64,000 nt of DNA from Curtobacterium sp. MCLR17_036 (GTDB lineage: Bacteria; Actinomycetota; Actinomycetes; Actinomycetales; Microbacteriaceae), in NCBI RefSeq assembly GCF_003234445.2, contig NZ_CP126269.1:868001-932000 (forward strand), in the 5' to 3' direction. The notes beneath the pieces are model-generated. The model did not search any database and had not been told where the DNA came from. It saw only the letters and a list, made by a program, of their open reading frames with translations. Shown here piece by piece: positions 1 to 8,407 of this stretch; within the stretch, counting starts at the first letter, position 1, and the number at the start of each line of letters is the position of its first letter. A program made the translations under genes and the position numbers.

Positions 1-1
1 G

Positions 2-916
2 CTGAAGAGCTACCCCGAGCTGTCCTTCGACGAGACGCACTTCCACCTGGTCGAGGCCATGGGGCGCATCATGCCCGAGGTCTCCCTCGAGACGTCGCAC
101 TGGGTGCTCGAGAACCTCGCGTCGCGCGGTGCCGTCGTGCACCTCGACACGCAGCTCGCCTCGGCCGAGGGCGGCGTCTGCCAGCTCAAGGCCAAGGACG
201 ACTCGATCGAGACCATCGAGTCCGACCTCATCATCTGGACCGCCGGTGTCATGGCGAACCCGATGGTCAAGGGCACCGACTTCCCGCTCGAGCAGCGCGG
301 CCGCATCCGCGTGCAGCCCGACCTCCGGGTCGTCGACGACAACGGCGTGATCGCCGACGCGTGGGCCTGCGGTGACGTCGCGGCCGTACCGGACCTGACC
401 GGTGGCGGTGTCGGCGGCTTCTGCGTGCCGAACGCCCAGCACGCGGTCCGCCAGGCGAAGCAGCTCGCGAAGAACCTCGTCGCGACCATCCGCGGCGAGG
501 CGACGACCGACTACAAGCACGAGAACCTCGGCGCCGTCGCGGGCCTCGGACTCGGCACCGGTGTGTTCCAGTCCGGCAAGTTCGCGATGAAGGGCTTCCT
601 GGCCTGGGGTGCCCACCGCGGCTACCACGGCCTGGCCATGCCGTCGTGGGAGCGCAAGTGGCGCGTCATCGGCGACTGGGTGGGTGGCTTCTTCCTCGGC
701 CGCGACACCGTGTCGCTCGACGACCGCGAGACCCCGCGTGCCGCGTTCGAGACGTTCGCGTCGCGACCGAAGCCCGCTGCGGACGCCGCTGCGCCGGCCG
801 CCGCTGCTCCGGCCGCTCCGGAGGGCCAGCCCGCCGGTGCCGCCGGTCCCGCGTACGGCGAGCCCGCGAAGGACGTCTCCAACGAGGCCGAGCCCGTGAA
901 GGCCGACGTCAAGTAG
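2..916 (+). CDS. ndh: Type II NADH dehydrogenase / FAD-dependent oxidoreductase, 5'-truncated by window edge
   Basis: The reading frame is open from the first bases, so the N-terminus with its FAD-binding fold lies outside the window; 304 residues are visible. The visible part has the features of NDH-2 enzymes: a segment ending IIWTAGV, the second flavin-contact region with WACGDVAAVPD, and the GGFCVPNAQHAVRQAKQLAKN stretch. These membrane-peripheral enzymes pass electrons from NADH to menaquinone without pumping protons. The C-terminus carries an Ala/Pro-rich low-complexity tail of about 50 residues that the core family lacks, possibly a surface extension. A strong stem-loop follows the stop codon. 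Family assignment is fairly secure; quinone specificity is inferred. Confidence 0.85.
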   Translation: MKSYPELSFDETHFHLVEAMGRIMPEVSLETSHWVLENLASRGAVVHLDTQLASAEGGVCQLKAKDDSIETIESDLIIWTAGVMANPMVKGTDFPLEQRGRIRVQPDLRVVDDNGVIADAWACGDVAAVPDLTGGGVGGFCVPNAQHAVRQAKQLAKNLVATIRGEATTDYKHENLGAVAGLGLGTGVFQSGKFAMKGFLAWGAHRGYHGLAMPSWERKWRVIGDWVGGFFLGRDTVSLDDRETPRAAFETFASRPKPAADAAAPAAAAPAAPEGQPAGAAGPAYGEPAKDVSNEAEPVKADVK

Positions 917-932
917 CAGCACGCCCCCGCTC

Positions 933-969
933 CGAGAGGCGGTCGTCCCTCTGGGACGGCCGCCTCTCG
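933..969 (+). terminator. Stem-loop terminator after ndh
   Basis: A 17-bp stem (933-949 with 953-969, one G-T pair) with a 3-base loop starts 16 bases after the ndh stop. There is no U-tract, as is usual in high-GC actinobacteria, so termination is inferred from position and stability. Confidence 0.7.
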
Positions 970-994
970 TCGTCTCGGTAGGCTGGTCCGGCCC

Positions 995-1068
995 GCCCCC
1001 GTGGCCCAATCGGTAGAGGCATGCGACTTAAAATCGTCGAGTTGTGGGTTCGAGTCCCACCGGGGGTA
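995..1068 (+). tRNA. tRNA with UAA anticodon (tRNA-Leu, short variable arm)
   Basis: A 74-nt cloverleaf can be drawn by hand. The acceptor stem is 995-1001 with 1061-1067, the D stem 1004-1006 with 1018-1020, the anticodon loop 1027-1033 with TAA at 1029-1031, and the T arm 1044-1060 with the TTCGAGT loop. The discriminator is A1068 and no CCA is encoded. UAA decodes the rare leucine codon UUA. The variable region is only about 5 nt, whereas leucine tRNAs normally have a long variable arm, and the outermost anticodon-stem pair is mismatched. The gene itself is clear; the isotype rests on the anticodon alone. Confidence 0.85.
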
Positions 1069-1137
1069 CGACCGGTTGGTCGCAGAGCGCGTACGACGCC
1101 GTGACCGACGTCACGCCGTGCAGGGAGGGGCATCGCC

Positions 1138-1617
1138 GTGGAGGGTTGGCAGAAGTTCGTCTACTGGGCACAGTGGGTACCCGTCGTCGCGATCCCGATC
1201 TGGTGGGTGCGGGCCCCCGGTGCCGGCGACCCGGGGTGGAACGCCCTCGGCATGATGCTGTTCGGGAGCCTGGCTGCCGTCGCGGTGGCGATCACCGCGC
1301 TGATCTCGGCCCGGAACCGGGTGAACCGGCAGGCGCTCGCGGTGTCCCGCGCGTCGGCGTGGGCGGTCCCGCTCCTGTGGGTCGTCGCGTGGCTGCCGCC
1401 GGTGTTCCTCGACGGCAGCGGCGACGTGTGGTCCTCCGCGTCCTACGCCACGAAGTGGTGGGGCCTCCCCGGGTGGGCCGGCAGCGGGCCGCTCTTCGTC
1501 ACCAGCCTGCTCGTCTTCGCCGCAGCCTGGGTCGCGGCACTGGTGGCATCCGGCAAGGACACCGACGTGCGCGCGGTGTCCGACGGTGATGACGACGAGA
1601 GCCCCCGGTACCGCTAG
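1138..1617 (+). CDS. Hypothetical small multi-pass membrane protein
   Basis: This 159-residue protein starts at GTG with a good ribosome site (AGGGAGGGG, about 7 bases upstream). It has about four hydrophobic segments: near residues 10-25, 38-58, 75-95 and 120-140. The tail is short, acidic and charged. Tryptophans are frequent around the membrane segments. I do not recognise the family. It lies alone between the tRNA and the ThrE-type exporter. Confidence 0.7.
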   Translation: MEGWQKFVYWAQWVPVVAIPIWWVRAPGAGDPGWNALGMMLFGSLAAVAVAITALISARNRVNRQALAVSRASAWAVPLLWVVAWLPPVFLDGSGDVWSSASYATKWWGLPGWAGSGPLFVTSLLVFAAAWVAALVASGKDTDVRAVSDGDDDESPRYR

Positions 1618-1644
1618 CCTCGCTCGTGCCGTCGCGCGCGCCAG

Positions 1645-1650
1645 TACGAT
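1645..1650 (+). promoter_or_regulatory. -10 box (TACGAT), leaderless start of thrE-like gene
   Basis: TACGAT ends 6 bases before the GTG at 1657 and no ribosome site precedes that GTG, so transcription probably starts at the start codon. Confidence 0.55.
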
Positions 1651-1656
1651 GCTCGG

Positions 1657-2982
1657 GTGGTCGGACTCGGAAGCGCGCTCGCGAACCTGCGGAACGCCCT
1701 CCGCGGGCCCGAGGCGCACGTCGAGGTCGTCGACGGCGAGACCGTCCCCGTCGGGATGCTGCTCGGCACGCTCGGCGCCCTGCTCCTCGATGCCGGCAGT
1801 TCCGTCACCGACGTCCGCTCGGCCCTCGAGAAGGCCCGCGATGCAGCGGGGGTCGGACCGACGCTGGCCGTCGGGGTGCTCCCGGCGCTCGTCATGGTCA
1901 GCGAGACCGCGACGGGCGCCGCCACGATCGTCAACGCCGAGGGTGTCGAACTCTCGAGCCGGCAGGCGGCCCGCGCGAACCGGCTCGTCCTCGGACTGGA
2001 GAGCGGCTCGATCGCCCTCGCCGAGATCCCGGCGCGCGTCCGCGCCATCCGTGCGGGTACCGTCCCGCCGCCCGCGCTGCCGTGGATCGTCGGCAACGCC
2101 CTGACCTCGGCCGGACTCGCCGTCGTGTTCCGCTGCCCGTGGTGGGCGATCCTCGTGGCGCTCGCGGTCGGTGCCCTCGTCGGCGTGATCGGTCTCGTGC
2201 TCCGTCGTTTCCGCGAGGCCGTGGCGATCATCCCGTTCCTCGCCGCCTTCGTGTCGACCACGATCGTCGGACTCGTCGCCGCCGGCACCGGGTTCGACCA
2301 CGTCCCGCTCTTCGCGGTGTGCGCCCCCGTGGCGGTGTTCGTGCCGGGCGCTCTCATCACGAACGCGCTGCTCGAGCTCACCGCGGCGGACATCGTCACC
2401 GGGGCGTCGCGGCTCGTGCAGGGCCTCATCATGCTCGGCTTCATGGCCGCCGGCATCGCCGCGGGCAGCGCGCTGACCGGCCTGCGCGTCGACCCGTCGT
2501 CGGCGGCACTCGTCGGCGAGGTCGCCGCCGTCGGGACGGACCGCGGCGGGTGGGAGGCGGTGCCGTCCTACTGGGTCTCGTGGGTCGCCGTCGTCGGCCT
2601 GGCCGTCGGGCTCGGCCTGGTCTTCCGCTCCGGGTGGCGGCTGACCGTCGTGTCGATCGCGGTCATGGTCACCGCCTACGCCCTGGTGAGCGGCACGACG
2701 CCGCTGTGGGGGAGCGTCGTCGCCACCGGCGCCACGGCCGCGCTGCTCTTCGTCGCGACCCGGCTGCTGGAGCGGCTCGTCCCCGTGATCCCGGCGACGG
2801 TGTCGTTCTTCCCGGCGTTCCTGCTGCTCGTGCCCGGGACGGTCGGACTCGTCGCGGTCGCCACCTTCGACCCTGATGCCCTCGCGACCCCGCTCGCCAC
2901 CTTCGTCAGCCTGTGCATCGGGACGAAGATCGGCGGCCTGCTCCCCGGCCTCTTCGCGCGCTCCGCACCGTCGCACGCCTGA
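1657..2982 (+). CDS. Threonine/serine exporter family protein (ThrE-like)
   Basis: This 441-residue protein has the two-part ThrE/DUF1212 architecture in one chain. The N-terminal cytoplasmic half includes the GMLLGTLGALLLDAGSSVTD segment and a region around SETATGAATIVNA. About ten hydrophobic segments follow between residues 135 and 435. In Corynebacterium glutamicum ThrE exports threonine and serine using the membrane potential; the substrate here is inferred from the family. The GTG start is set by a TACGAT box just upstream. The gene ends at a convergent, repeat-rich gap. Confidence 0.85.
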   Translation: MVGLGSALANLRNALRGPEAHVEVVDGETVPVGMLLGTLGALLLDAGSSVTDVRSALEKARDAAGVGPTLAVGVLPALVMVSETATGAATIVNAEGVELSSRQAARANRLVLGLESGSIALAEIPARVRAIRAGTVPPPALPWIVGNALTSAGLAVVFRCPWWAILVALAVGALVGVIGLVLRRFREAVAIIPFLAAFVSTTIVGLVAAGTGFDHVPLFAVCAPVAVFVPGALITNALLELTAADIVTGASRLVQGLIMLGFMAAGIAAGSALTGLRVDPSSAALVGEVAAVGTDRGGWEAVPSYWVSWVAVVGLAVGLGLVFRSGWRLTVVSIAVMVTAYALVSGTTPLWGSVVATGATAALLFVATRLLERLVPVIPATVSFFPAFLLLVPGTVGLVAVATFDPDALATPLATFVSLCIGTKIGGLLPGLFARSAPSHA

Positions 2983-2989
2983 GCGGTCC

Positions 2990-3405
2990 CGCGCGTCGGG
3001 TGCTGTTCCGCGCGTGGGGTGCGGATCTGCGCGTGGGGTGCTGATCCGCGCGTCGGAGGTCCTTCCGCGCGTGGGGAGTCCTTTCGCGCATCGGTGGCCT
3101 CGCCGTCCGACCTCCCACGCGCGGAACTGCTTCCCATCTCGCGCGCAATGGGCAGGACCGTACGGGCGCACGGGATGGACCCTTCGCGTGCAGTGGGCAA
3201 CGCCGCTCGCGACGCGACCAGAGGCGGACGGGAAGCCCGTGGCGTCGCGACCCGGGCCTCCCGTCCGTGAGCACGCACGTTCCGTCCCATCACGCGTGAC
3301 GTGGGAAGACGTTCCGCGCGTACGAGGCAGGAAGAACCTGCTCCCGACGCGCGGATCAGCCTCCTACGCGCGAAACGACCCCCCACGCGCGAAACAGCAC
3401 CCCGC
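2990..3405. repeat. 19-bp inverted repeat array filling a convergent gap
   Basis: The 452-base gap between the exporter and the acyl-CoA ligase has no credible gene. Five 19-20 bp units of the form CGCGCGTNGGGTGCTGTTC run head to tail at 2990-3085. Units in the opposite orientation (ACGCGCGAAACNGCNCCCC type) lie at 3347-3405, with decayed copies between them. A palindrome of another family sits inside at 3225-3267. The whole block could fold back on itself or act as a two-way terminator. Confidence 0.75.
3225..3267. terminator. Dispersed palindrome copy (GGACGGGAGGC family)
   Basis: A 15-bp stem (3225-3239 with 3253-3267, one A-C mismatch) with a 13-base loop. It belongs to the same family as the elements at 12418, 19787, 50877 and 62948. 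It lies between convergent genes, which fits a bidirectional terminator. Confidence 0.65.
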
Positions 3406-3434
3406 CCCGCACTCCACCCGCACTCGCATCACCC

Positions 3435-5096
3435 CTACGGCGCGAGCAGCAGCCCCGCCGCCAGGTCGGACTCCGCGGACGCCTGGGCGACGTAGTGCAC
3501 CTTCTTGCCCGTGGCGTTGTAGGGCAGCTCGTCGACGAAGCGGTACAGCCGCGGCCGCTTGTACCGGGCCAGGCCGGGGTGCGAGCCGGTCCACTCCTCG
3601 AGCGCGGCCGCGGCGGCCTCGTCGGACGACGGCAGGCCCTCGCGGGCCCGGACGACGTAGGCCGTGACGACCTGGCCCCAGCGCTCGTCAGGCACCCCGA
3701 CCACGATCGAGTCCGCGACGCCCGCGTGCTCCTGCAGCGCCGCCTCGACCTGCACGGGGTGGACGTTCTCGCCGCCCGAGATGATCATGTCGTCCTTGCG
3801 GCCGACGATGGTGACCCGCTCGTGCTCGTCCCACGTCGCGAGGTCGCCCGGGTAGAACCAACCGTTCGCGAACTTCTCCGCCTCGAGGGCCGGGTTCCGG
3901 TACGAGTAGCCGGACTTCACGGTGCGCACCGCGAACTCGCCGATCTCGGTGCCGTCCTTGCGGACCGTGTCGGTCGGGTCGGCGAGGCGGCCGTCGAGGA
4001 CCCTCACCACCGCGACGTCGTCGTCGGTCGAGGCCCGCCCGGTGGACCCGGCGCCGTCGGGGAAGTCCTCGGGGCGCAGGAAGGTGTTCCAGAAGGTCTC
4101 GGTCGTGCCGTACCCGTTGAAGATCCGTGGGGACAGCAGCTCCTGGTAGCGGAGCGCGGCGGCACGGTCGAGCGGGGCGCCCATCGTGACGATCCCGTGC
4201 AGCGAGGACAGGTCGCGGGGCCGGGCCTCCTGGGCGTCGGCGAGCTGCACGAGGTTCGGCGGCGCCCCGATGAGGAAGGTGAGCTGTTCGGACGCCACCA
4301 GGTCGAGCACGCGGTCGGCGTCGAAGTGCCGCAGGGTCGTCAGCTCGGCGCCGACGTAGAAGACCGGGTTCGGCCCGCCGGAGTACAGGCCGCCGCGGTG
4401 GAACAGCGGCGACATGTTGAGCGTCTTGTCGAACGGCGTCAGCGGGAAGTGCATGACCACGTCGTGTGCGCTGAGCACCTCGACCAGGCTCGGCAGCGGG
4501 ACCGCCTTCGGTCGCCCGGTCGTCCCGCTCGTGTACAGCCGCGTCGTCTCGTCGTAGGTGCTGCGCGGCTCCGTCGCGGCGAGCTCGTTCGCGGTGACGG
4601 GGTCGGCGGCGAGCAGCTCGGCGAAGTCGTCGTGCGCCCCGCCGAAGGTCACGACGTGGGCGGGACGGTGCGTCGCCGACTCGAGCGCAGCGACGACCTC
4701 GCCGTTCCGCACGGCGTCGTGGACGAGCACGACGGGCTCGGAGTCGTCGACGATGAACGCGACCTCGTCGGGTGCGAGCCGGAAGATGGTCGGCGAGAAC
4801 ACCGCGCCGATGCGGTGGCACGCCAGGTAGAGCACCGCGAACTCGGGGGAGTTGAACAGCTCGACCATGACGACCGAGCCGCGTCCGGCGCCGTGTCGGA
4901 GCAGCCACCCGCCGACGCGGTCGACGGCGTCGCCGAGCTCGGCGTAGGTCCACGAGCGACCGGTGTCCGGGTCGCGGAGCGCCGGCCGACCGGCGAAGCG
5001 GTGGGTGTTCCGCGCGAAGCCGTTCGCGTAGGTGTAGCTGCCCTCGAAGACCTCGCGGAAGCGGGTGGGGTCGTAGTCGGATCGGTGCTCGCTCAT
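3435..5096 (-). CDS. AMP-dependent acyl-CoA synthetase/ligase
   Basis: This 553-residue ANL-superfamily enzyme activates a carboxylic acid as acyl-AMP and then acyl-CoA. The core motifs are present: the P-loop LYTSGTTGRPKAVP, GYGTTE (A5), YPGDLATWDEHERVTIVGRKDD (A7/A8 hinge), GGENVHP, and a C-terminal NATGKK lysine (A10). The protein resembles medium/long-chain fatty-acyl or aryl-CoA ligases; the substrate cannot be read from sequence. ATG at 5096 is preferred because AGGGA lies 6 bases upstream; an in-frame GTG at 5102 is the alternative. It stands alone, and the next gene upstream is on the same strand 97 bases away. Confidence 0.88.
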   Translation of the reverse strand: MSEHRSDYDPTRFREVFEGSYTYANGFARNTHRFAGRPALRDPDTGRSWTYAELGDAVDRVGGWLLRHGAGRGSVVMVELFNSPEFAVLYLACHRIGAVFSPTIFRLAPDEVAFIVDDSEPVVLVHDAVRNGEVVAALESATHRPAHVVTFGGAHDDFAELLAADPVTANELAATEPRSTYDETTRLYTSGTTGRPKAVPLPSLVEVLSAHDVVMHFPLTPFDKTLNMSPLFHRGGLYSGGPNPVFYVGAELTTLRHFDADRVLDLVASEQLTFLIGAPPNLVQLADAQEARPRDLSSLHGIVTMGAPLDRAAALRYQELLSPRIFNGYGTTETFWNTFLRPEDFPDGAGSTGRASTDDDVAVVRVLDGRLADPTDTVRKDGTEIGEFAVRTVKSGYSYRNPALEAEKFANGWFYPGDLATWDEHERVTIVGRKDDMIISGGENVHPVQVEAALQEHAGVADSIVVGVPDERWGQVVTAYVVRAREGLPSSDEAAAAALEEWTGSHPGLARYKRPRLYRFVDELPYNATGKKVHYVAQASAESDLAAGLLLAP

Positions 5097-5193
5097 GGTC
5101 ACTCCCTCGCAGGTGCGCAGATCGTCACACTAGCCACGTGGTCGCGTGCGCGGTTCGGCACCCGCGCTGGCCGGACGGGAGGCTCGGTTCGGC

Positions 5194-7551
5194 TCAGGCG
5201 TGCGCGCCCGGCCGCGTGGTGCGCGCCCAGACCACCGCGACGGTCGCCGCCGCCACGCAGGCTGCGGCTGCCGTCGCGAGCAGGACCGGCGGGACCGGCG
5301 TCCCACCGGTGCCCGAGTAGACCGCTGCCGTCAGGGCGACGGCGACGACGGCGAGGGCGGCGTACCCGGTCCGCGAGGTCGCGAGCACCGCGCTGCCGGC
5401 GGACCCGGCGACGGGCAGCACCGTGGCGACGACGGCCCCGACGCCGCCGAGGCAGAGCGTCGTGGCGAACTCGGAGACGAGCGCCGTCCAGAAGCCGTCG
5501 CTCACGGTCAGGCTGTGCACGACCCACCCGGCGGCCGCGAGCCCGAGGAGCGCGACCGTACGCCACACGGCGCTCCGGGCGCTCGCCGCGATGCCGGAGC
5601 CGAGGCGGAGCGGCCCCGTGCCGAGGTCGGGGCGCCCGGTCGGCACGAGCACCATGCCGACGACGAGCGCGGGGGAGAGGTCGGCGGCCCGGGTGACCCC
5701 GCACGCGACCAGCGCGGCGAGGACGAGCCACGGCGACACCCGGAAGCCGACGGTGCGGTGTTCCGGTCCGGCCGCCCAGCGGGTCACGAGCACGACGGCC
5801 GCGGTGAGGACGGCGGTGCCGAGCAGGACGGCGACCGCGAGCCGGACGTAGCGGGCCTCGAGGGACACCCCGACCCCGAGCAGTGCGACGAGCGAGGCGA
5901 CCGCGACCGCGATGCCGATCGAGACCCGGGTCGGCAGGACGTCGTCGGCGCGGGAGCGGTCGGAACGGGCGCGGTTGCGGCCGAGCAGCCCGGCGAAGGG
6001 CGGTCGGACGCGTCCGCGGGCAACGCCGGCGGCGAGGGCGAGCGGCGCCGCGACGAGCAGCAGGAACCCTGCGGCGACGGCGGTCGCGACGAGGACCGTC
6101 CGCCACGAGAACACCGCCTGGATCGGGGGGACGGTGCGGTCGTAGGTGGTGGTGGCGGTCCAGTCGCCAGCCGTGCCCGTCCAGTCCGGTCGACCGCCGA
6201 CGGTCGCTCCGGCAGGACCGTCCGCCCCGCCGCCGTCGACCGCTCCGACCCCGCCGACGCTGCCGGTGCTGCCGGTGTTCCCCGGCGTCCCGGTGCCACC
6301 TGGGGCGGTCGGCCCTGCCGGACCCGGGGTGCCGGCGGCGTCCGTCGGGCGGCTGCTCGCGCCGGGGGTCCCGTGCTGCCCGCCGTCGGTGGGCGCGGAC
6401 GCGCCGCTCGTCGGGGCACCGGGGGTGCCGGACGGGCCGGTCGGCAGCCCGACCACCCCCGCGACCAGGACCCGGACCGCCGTCGACGACCGCGAGTAGT
6501 TGCCGGCGGCGTCGTGCTGCGTCGCCGTGATGTCGTGCACACCCTGGCGCAGGGTGGAACCCGCCGTCGAGCAGGACCACGATCCGTCCGGTCCGACGTC
6601 GGTCCGGCAGACGGGGGCACGGTCGACGTAGACGGTGACGCCGGCGCCGGGCTCACCGGTGCCGCGCACCGTGGTCGCCCGGGTACCGACCCGCTCGCCG
6701 GTGTCGGGCGAGGTGATCCGCGGCGCCTCGGGTGCGGAGCGGTCGACGGTGAGCACCACCGGGGCGGACGAGGCGCTGCGCAGGTCGGAGCGGTAGCCGC
6801 GGGCGGTGCTGGCGGTCTGCGTGGCCGTCACGGTGAGCCGGGAGTCGGACCCGGCGGGCAGCGCGACCACCCAGCGACCGTCGGACCCGACGACGCCGGT
6901 GGCCTGCACCGACGACCCGGTGACCGAGACGGTCACGTCGGACCCGGGGAACCCGGTGCCGGCGACCGTGCCGCTCGTGACCCGGTCGCCCGTGACCGTG
7001 GGCGGGACGATGACGTCGGCAGCCGGGGCGCTCGACGGCGGGAGCGCGGGGTCGGTGACGTCGTGCACCGTGAAGACCTGTTGCGGGCCGGACCGGAGGG
7101 TCGCGAAGCACGACCAACCGCCACCGGCCGACACCGCGGCGGTGCACCCGGCGGAGCCGGTCGACGCGGGACCGCCCACCCGGACCCGGTGGCCGGGGAC
7201 GCCGGTGCCGTGGAAGCGGGCCGTGCTGCTCGTCACGTCGCCGGGGTCGGCGATGGTGGGTGCGGCGACAATCCCCTCGGACGGCGTCGGAGTCGGCACG
7301 ACGGGTCGGGCGGACGGCGGCGGGGCCACCCGGACGGGCGGGGGCTGCGAGGTCGCCGCCGCCACCGAGGACCCCCCGGTGTGCGAGGCCGACGCGGACG
7401 CCGTCGCCGGGGCGACCGCGAGACCGAGCAGCACGGCGACGAGGGTCGCCGTGGCCGCAGCGACGACGGTCGCCCGGGGACGGCGACGAGGGCCGTCGCC
7501 CCCGACGGCCCGTTCGTCCACGTTCTCCCCGCGTGTAGTCACTGCCTCCAT
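5194..7551 (-). CDS. Secreted Ig-like repeat protein with polytopic membrane domain
   Basis: About 785 residues from the ATG at 7551; a GTG at 7521 is an alternative start. An N-terminal signal/anchor helix precedes tandem bacterial Ig-like domains, seen from repeats such as GTGVPGHRVRV, GTGFPGSDVTVSV and GTGEPGAGVTVYV and paired cysteines in the W-S-C motif. A Gly/Pro/Thr-rich linker (about 150 residues) follows, and then about nine membrane helices. Ig-like domains fused to a polytopic domain suggest a surface-exposed sensor, adhesin or transporter accessory. The membrane part matches no family I can name. Length and composition are consistent along the frame, so the gene is real, but the function is unknown. 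Confidence 0.75.
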   Translation of the reverse strand: MEAVTTRGENVDERAVGGDGPRRRPRATVVAAATATLVAVLLGLAVAPATASASASHTGGSSVAAATSQPPPVRVAPPPSARPVVPTPTPSEGIVAAPTIADPGDVTSSTARFHGTGVPGHRVRVGGPASTGSAGCTAAVSAGGGWSCFATLRSGPQQVFTVHDVTDPALPPSSAPAADVIVPPTVTGDRVTSGTVAGTGFPGSDVTVSVTGSSVQATGVVGSDGRWVVALPAGSDSRLTVTATQTASTARGYRSDLRSASSAPVVLTVDRSAPEAPRITSPDTGERVGTRATTVRGTGEPGAGVTVYVDRAPVCRTDVGPDGSWSCSTAGSTLRQGVHDITATQHDAAGNYSRSSTAVRVLVAGVVGLPTGPSGTPGAPTSGASAPTDGGQHGTPGASSRPTDAAGTPGPAGPTAPGGTGTPGNTGSTGSVGGVGAVDGGGADGPAGATVGGRPDWTGTAGDWTATTTYDRTVPPIQAVFSWRTVLVATAVAAGFLLLVAAPLALAAGVARGRVRPPFAGLLGRNRARSDRSRADDVLPTRVSIGIAVAVASLVALLGVGVSLEARYVRLAVAVLLGTAVLTAAVVLVTRWAAGPEHRTVGFRVSPWLVLAALVACGVTRAADLSPALVVGMVLVPTGRPDLGTGPLRLGSGIAASARSAVWRTVALLGLAAAGWVVHSLTVSDGFWTALVSEFATTLCLGGVGAVVATVLPVAGSAGSAVLATSRTGYAALAVVAVALTAAVYSGTGGTPVPPVLLATAAAACVAAATVAVVWARTTRPGAHA

Positions 7552-7701
7552 CCCACGGGATGGGGCGCGTCGGGTCAATACACCTGGCGGATGATGTCCG
7601 GCAACCGCCTGCGGCGGGCCGCTGTCCGAACGCGGGGTGTGCGTGACGCGGGAATCGTCCGTGAACCCCGGGGGCGGACGAGAGGGTCGGCCGCGCGTCG
7701 A

Positions 7702-7707
7702 TAGACT
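7702..7707 (+). promoter_or_regulatory. -10 box (TAGACT) upstream of lemA
   Basis: TAGACT lies 62 bases before the lemA start in the divergent gap, giving a short leader with its own ribosome site. Confidence 0.45.
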
Positions 7708-7769
7708 CCTCGTTGGCCGTTCCGGCCTCGCAGCACCGCGGATCCCGACGCGCAAAGGAGTACGCCCTC

Positions 7770-8351
7770 ATGGACACCGGACTCGTCACGACGCTCATCG
7801 TCGTCGGAGTGGTGGTGGTCGTCCTGGTGATCATCGGGATCTACCTCTGGGTGACGGACAACGCGCTCGTCTCGCTCAAGGGCCGCGTCGACCAGGCCTG
7901 GAGCGACATCGCCGTGCACGTGCAGGAGCGAGCCGAGCTGATCCCGACGATCGTCGACACCGTGCAGGGGTACGCGAGCCACGAGAAGTCCGTCTTCGAC
8001 GACGTCAGCCGCGCCCGCACCGAGACCCTCGCCGCCGGGGACGCCTCCGCCGCGTCGACGGCCGAGGGGCACATGCAGAAGGCGCTGAAGAGCGTCTTCA
8101 CCGTGGCCGAGGGGTACCCGCAGCTGCAGTCGAGCCAGGGCTTCCTGCAGCTGCAGTCCGAGCTGGTCGACACCGAGGACAAGATCCAGTCGGCACGGCG
8201 TTCGTACAACGGCGGTGTCCGCGAGCTCAACACGAAGATCCGCGTCTTCCCGAACTCGACCATCGCGAAGAAGCGTGGCTTCGCCGAGGCCACGTTCTTC
8301 GAGACCGCCGAACCGGCGGCCATCGCGGAACCCCCGCGCGTCCAGTTCTGA
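7770..8351 (+). CDS. lemA: LemA family protein
   Basis: This 193-residue protein has one N-terminal transmembrane helix (residues 6-28) and then the helical LemA core. Landmarks are LVSLKGRVDQAWSDI, VQERAELIPTIVDTV, RRSYNGGVRELNTKI and FPNSTIAKKRGF. The ATG at 7770 has AAAGGAG 9 bases upstream; an in-frame upstream GTG lacks one. LemA proteins are membrane-anchored helical bundles of uncertain role, often found beside membrane proteases or repair proteins, but no such partner lies next to this one. Confidence 0.92.
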   Translation: MDTGLVTTLIVVGVVVVVLVIIGIYLWVTDNALVSLKGRVDQAWSDIAVHVQERAELIPTIVDTVQGYASHEKSVFDDVSRARTETLAAGDASAASTAEGHMQKALKSVFTVAEGYPQLQSSQGFLQLQSELVDTEDKIQSARRSYNGGVRELNTKIRVFPNSTIAKKRGFAEATFFETAEPAAIAEPPRVQF

Positions 8352-8407
8352 CGGACGGACACCGACGTCCGGGTCGGCGCTGACGAGCGGCGGACGTCGC
8401 CGCGCGT

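Noticed and set aside
995..1068. tRNA as an attachment site of an integrated element
   Set aside because: No integrase and no duplicated tRNA 3' end were seen nearby; the neighbours are ordinary genes.
3009..3046. Heptad-like repeats as a small ORF product
   Set aside because: Every open frame here is Arg/Pro/Ala-rich, lacks a ribosome site and only follows the 19-bp repeat.
1111..3171. Very long open frame on the minus strand over the exporter gene
   Set aside because: It is a GC-rich shadow: the translation is Arg/Gly/Asp-rich with no domain, and the plus strand carries a recognisable family. The same holds for 3495-5696 (+), 10093-12195 (-), 41021-43696 (-), 43639-47310 (-) and 60478-63699 (-).
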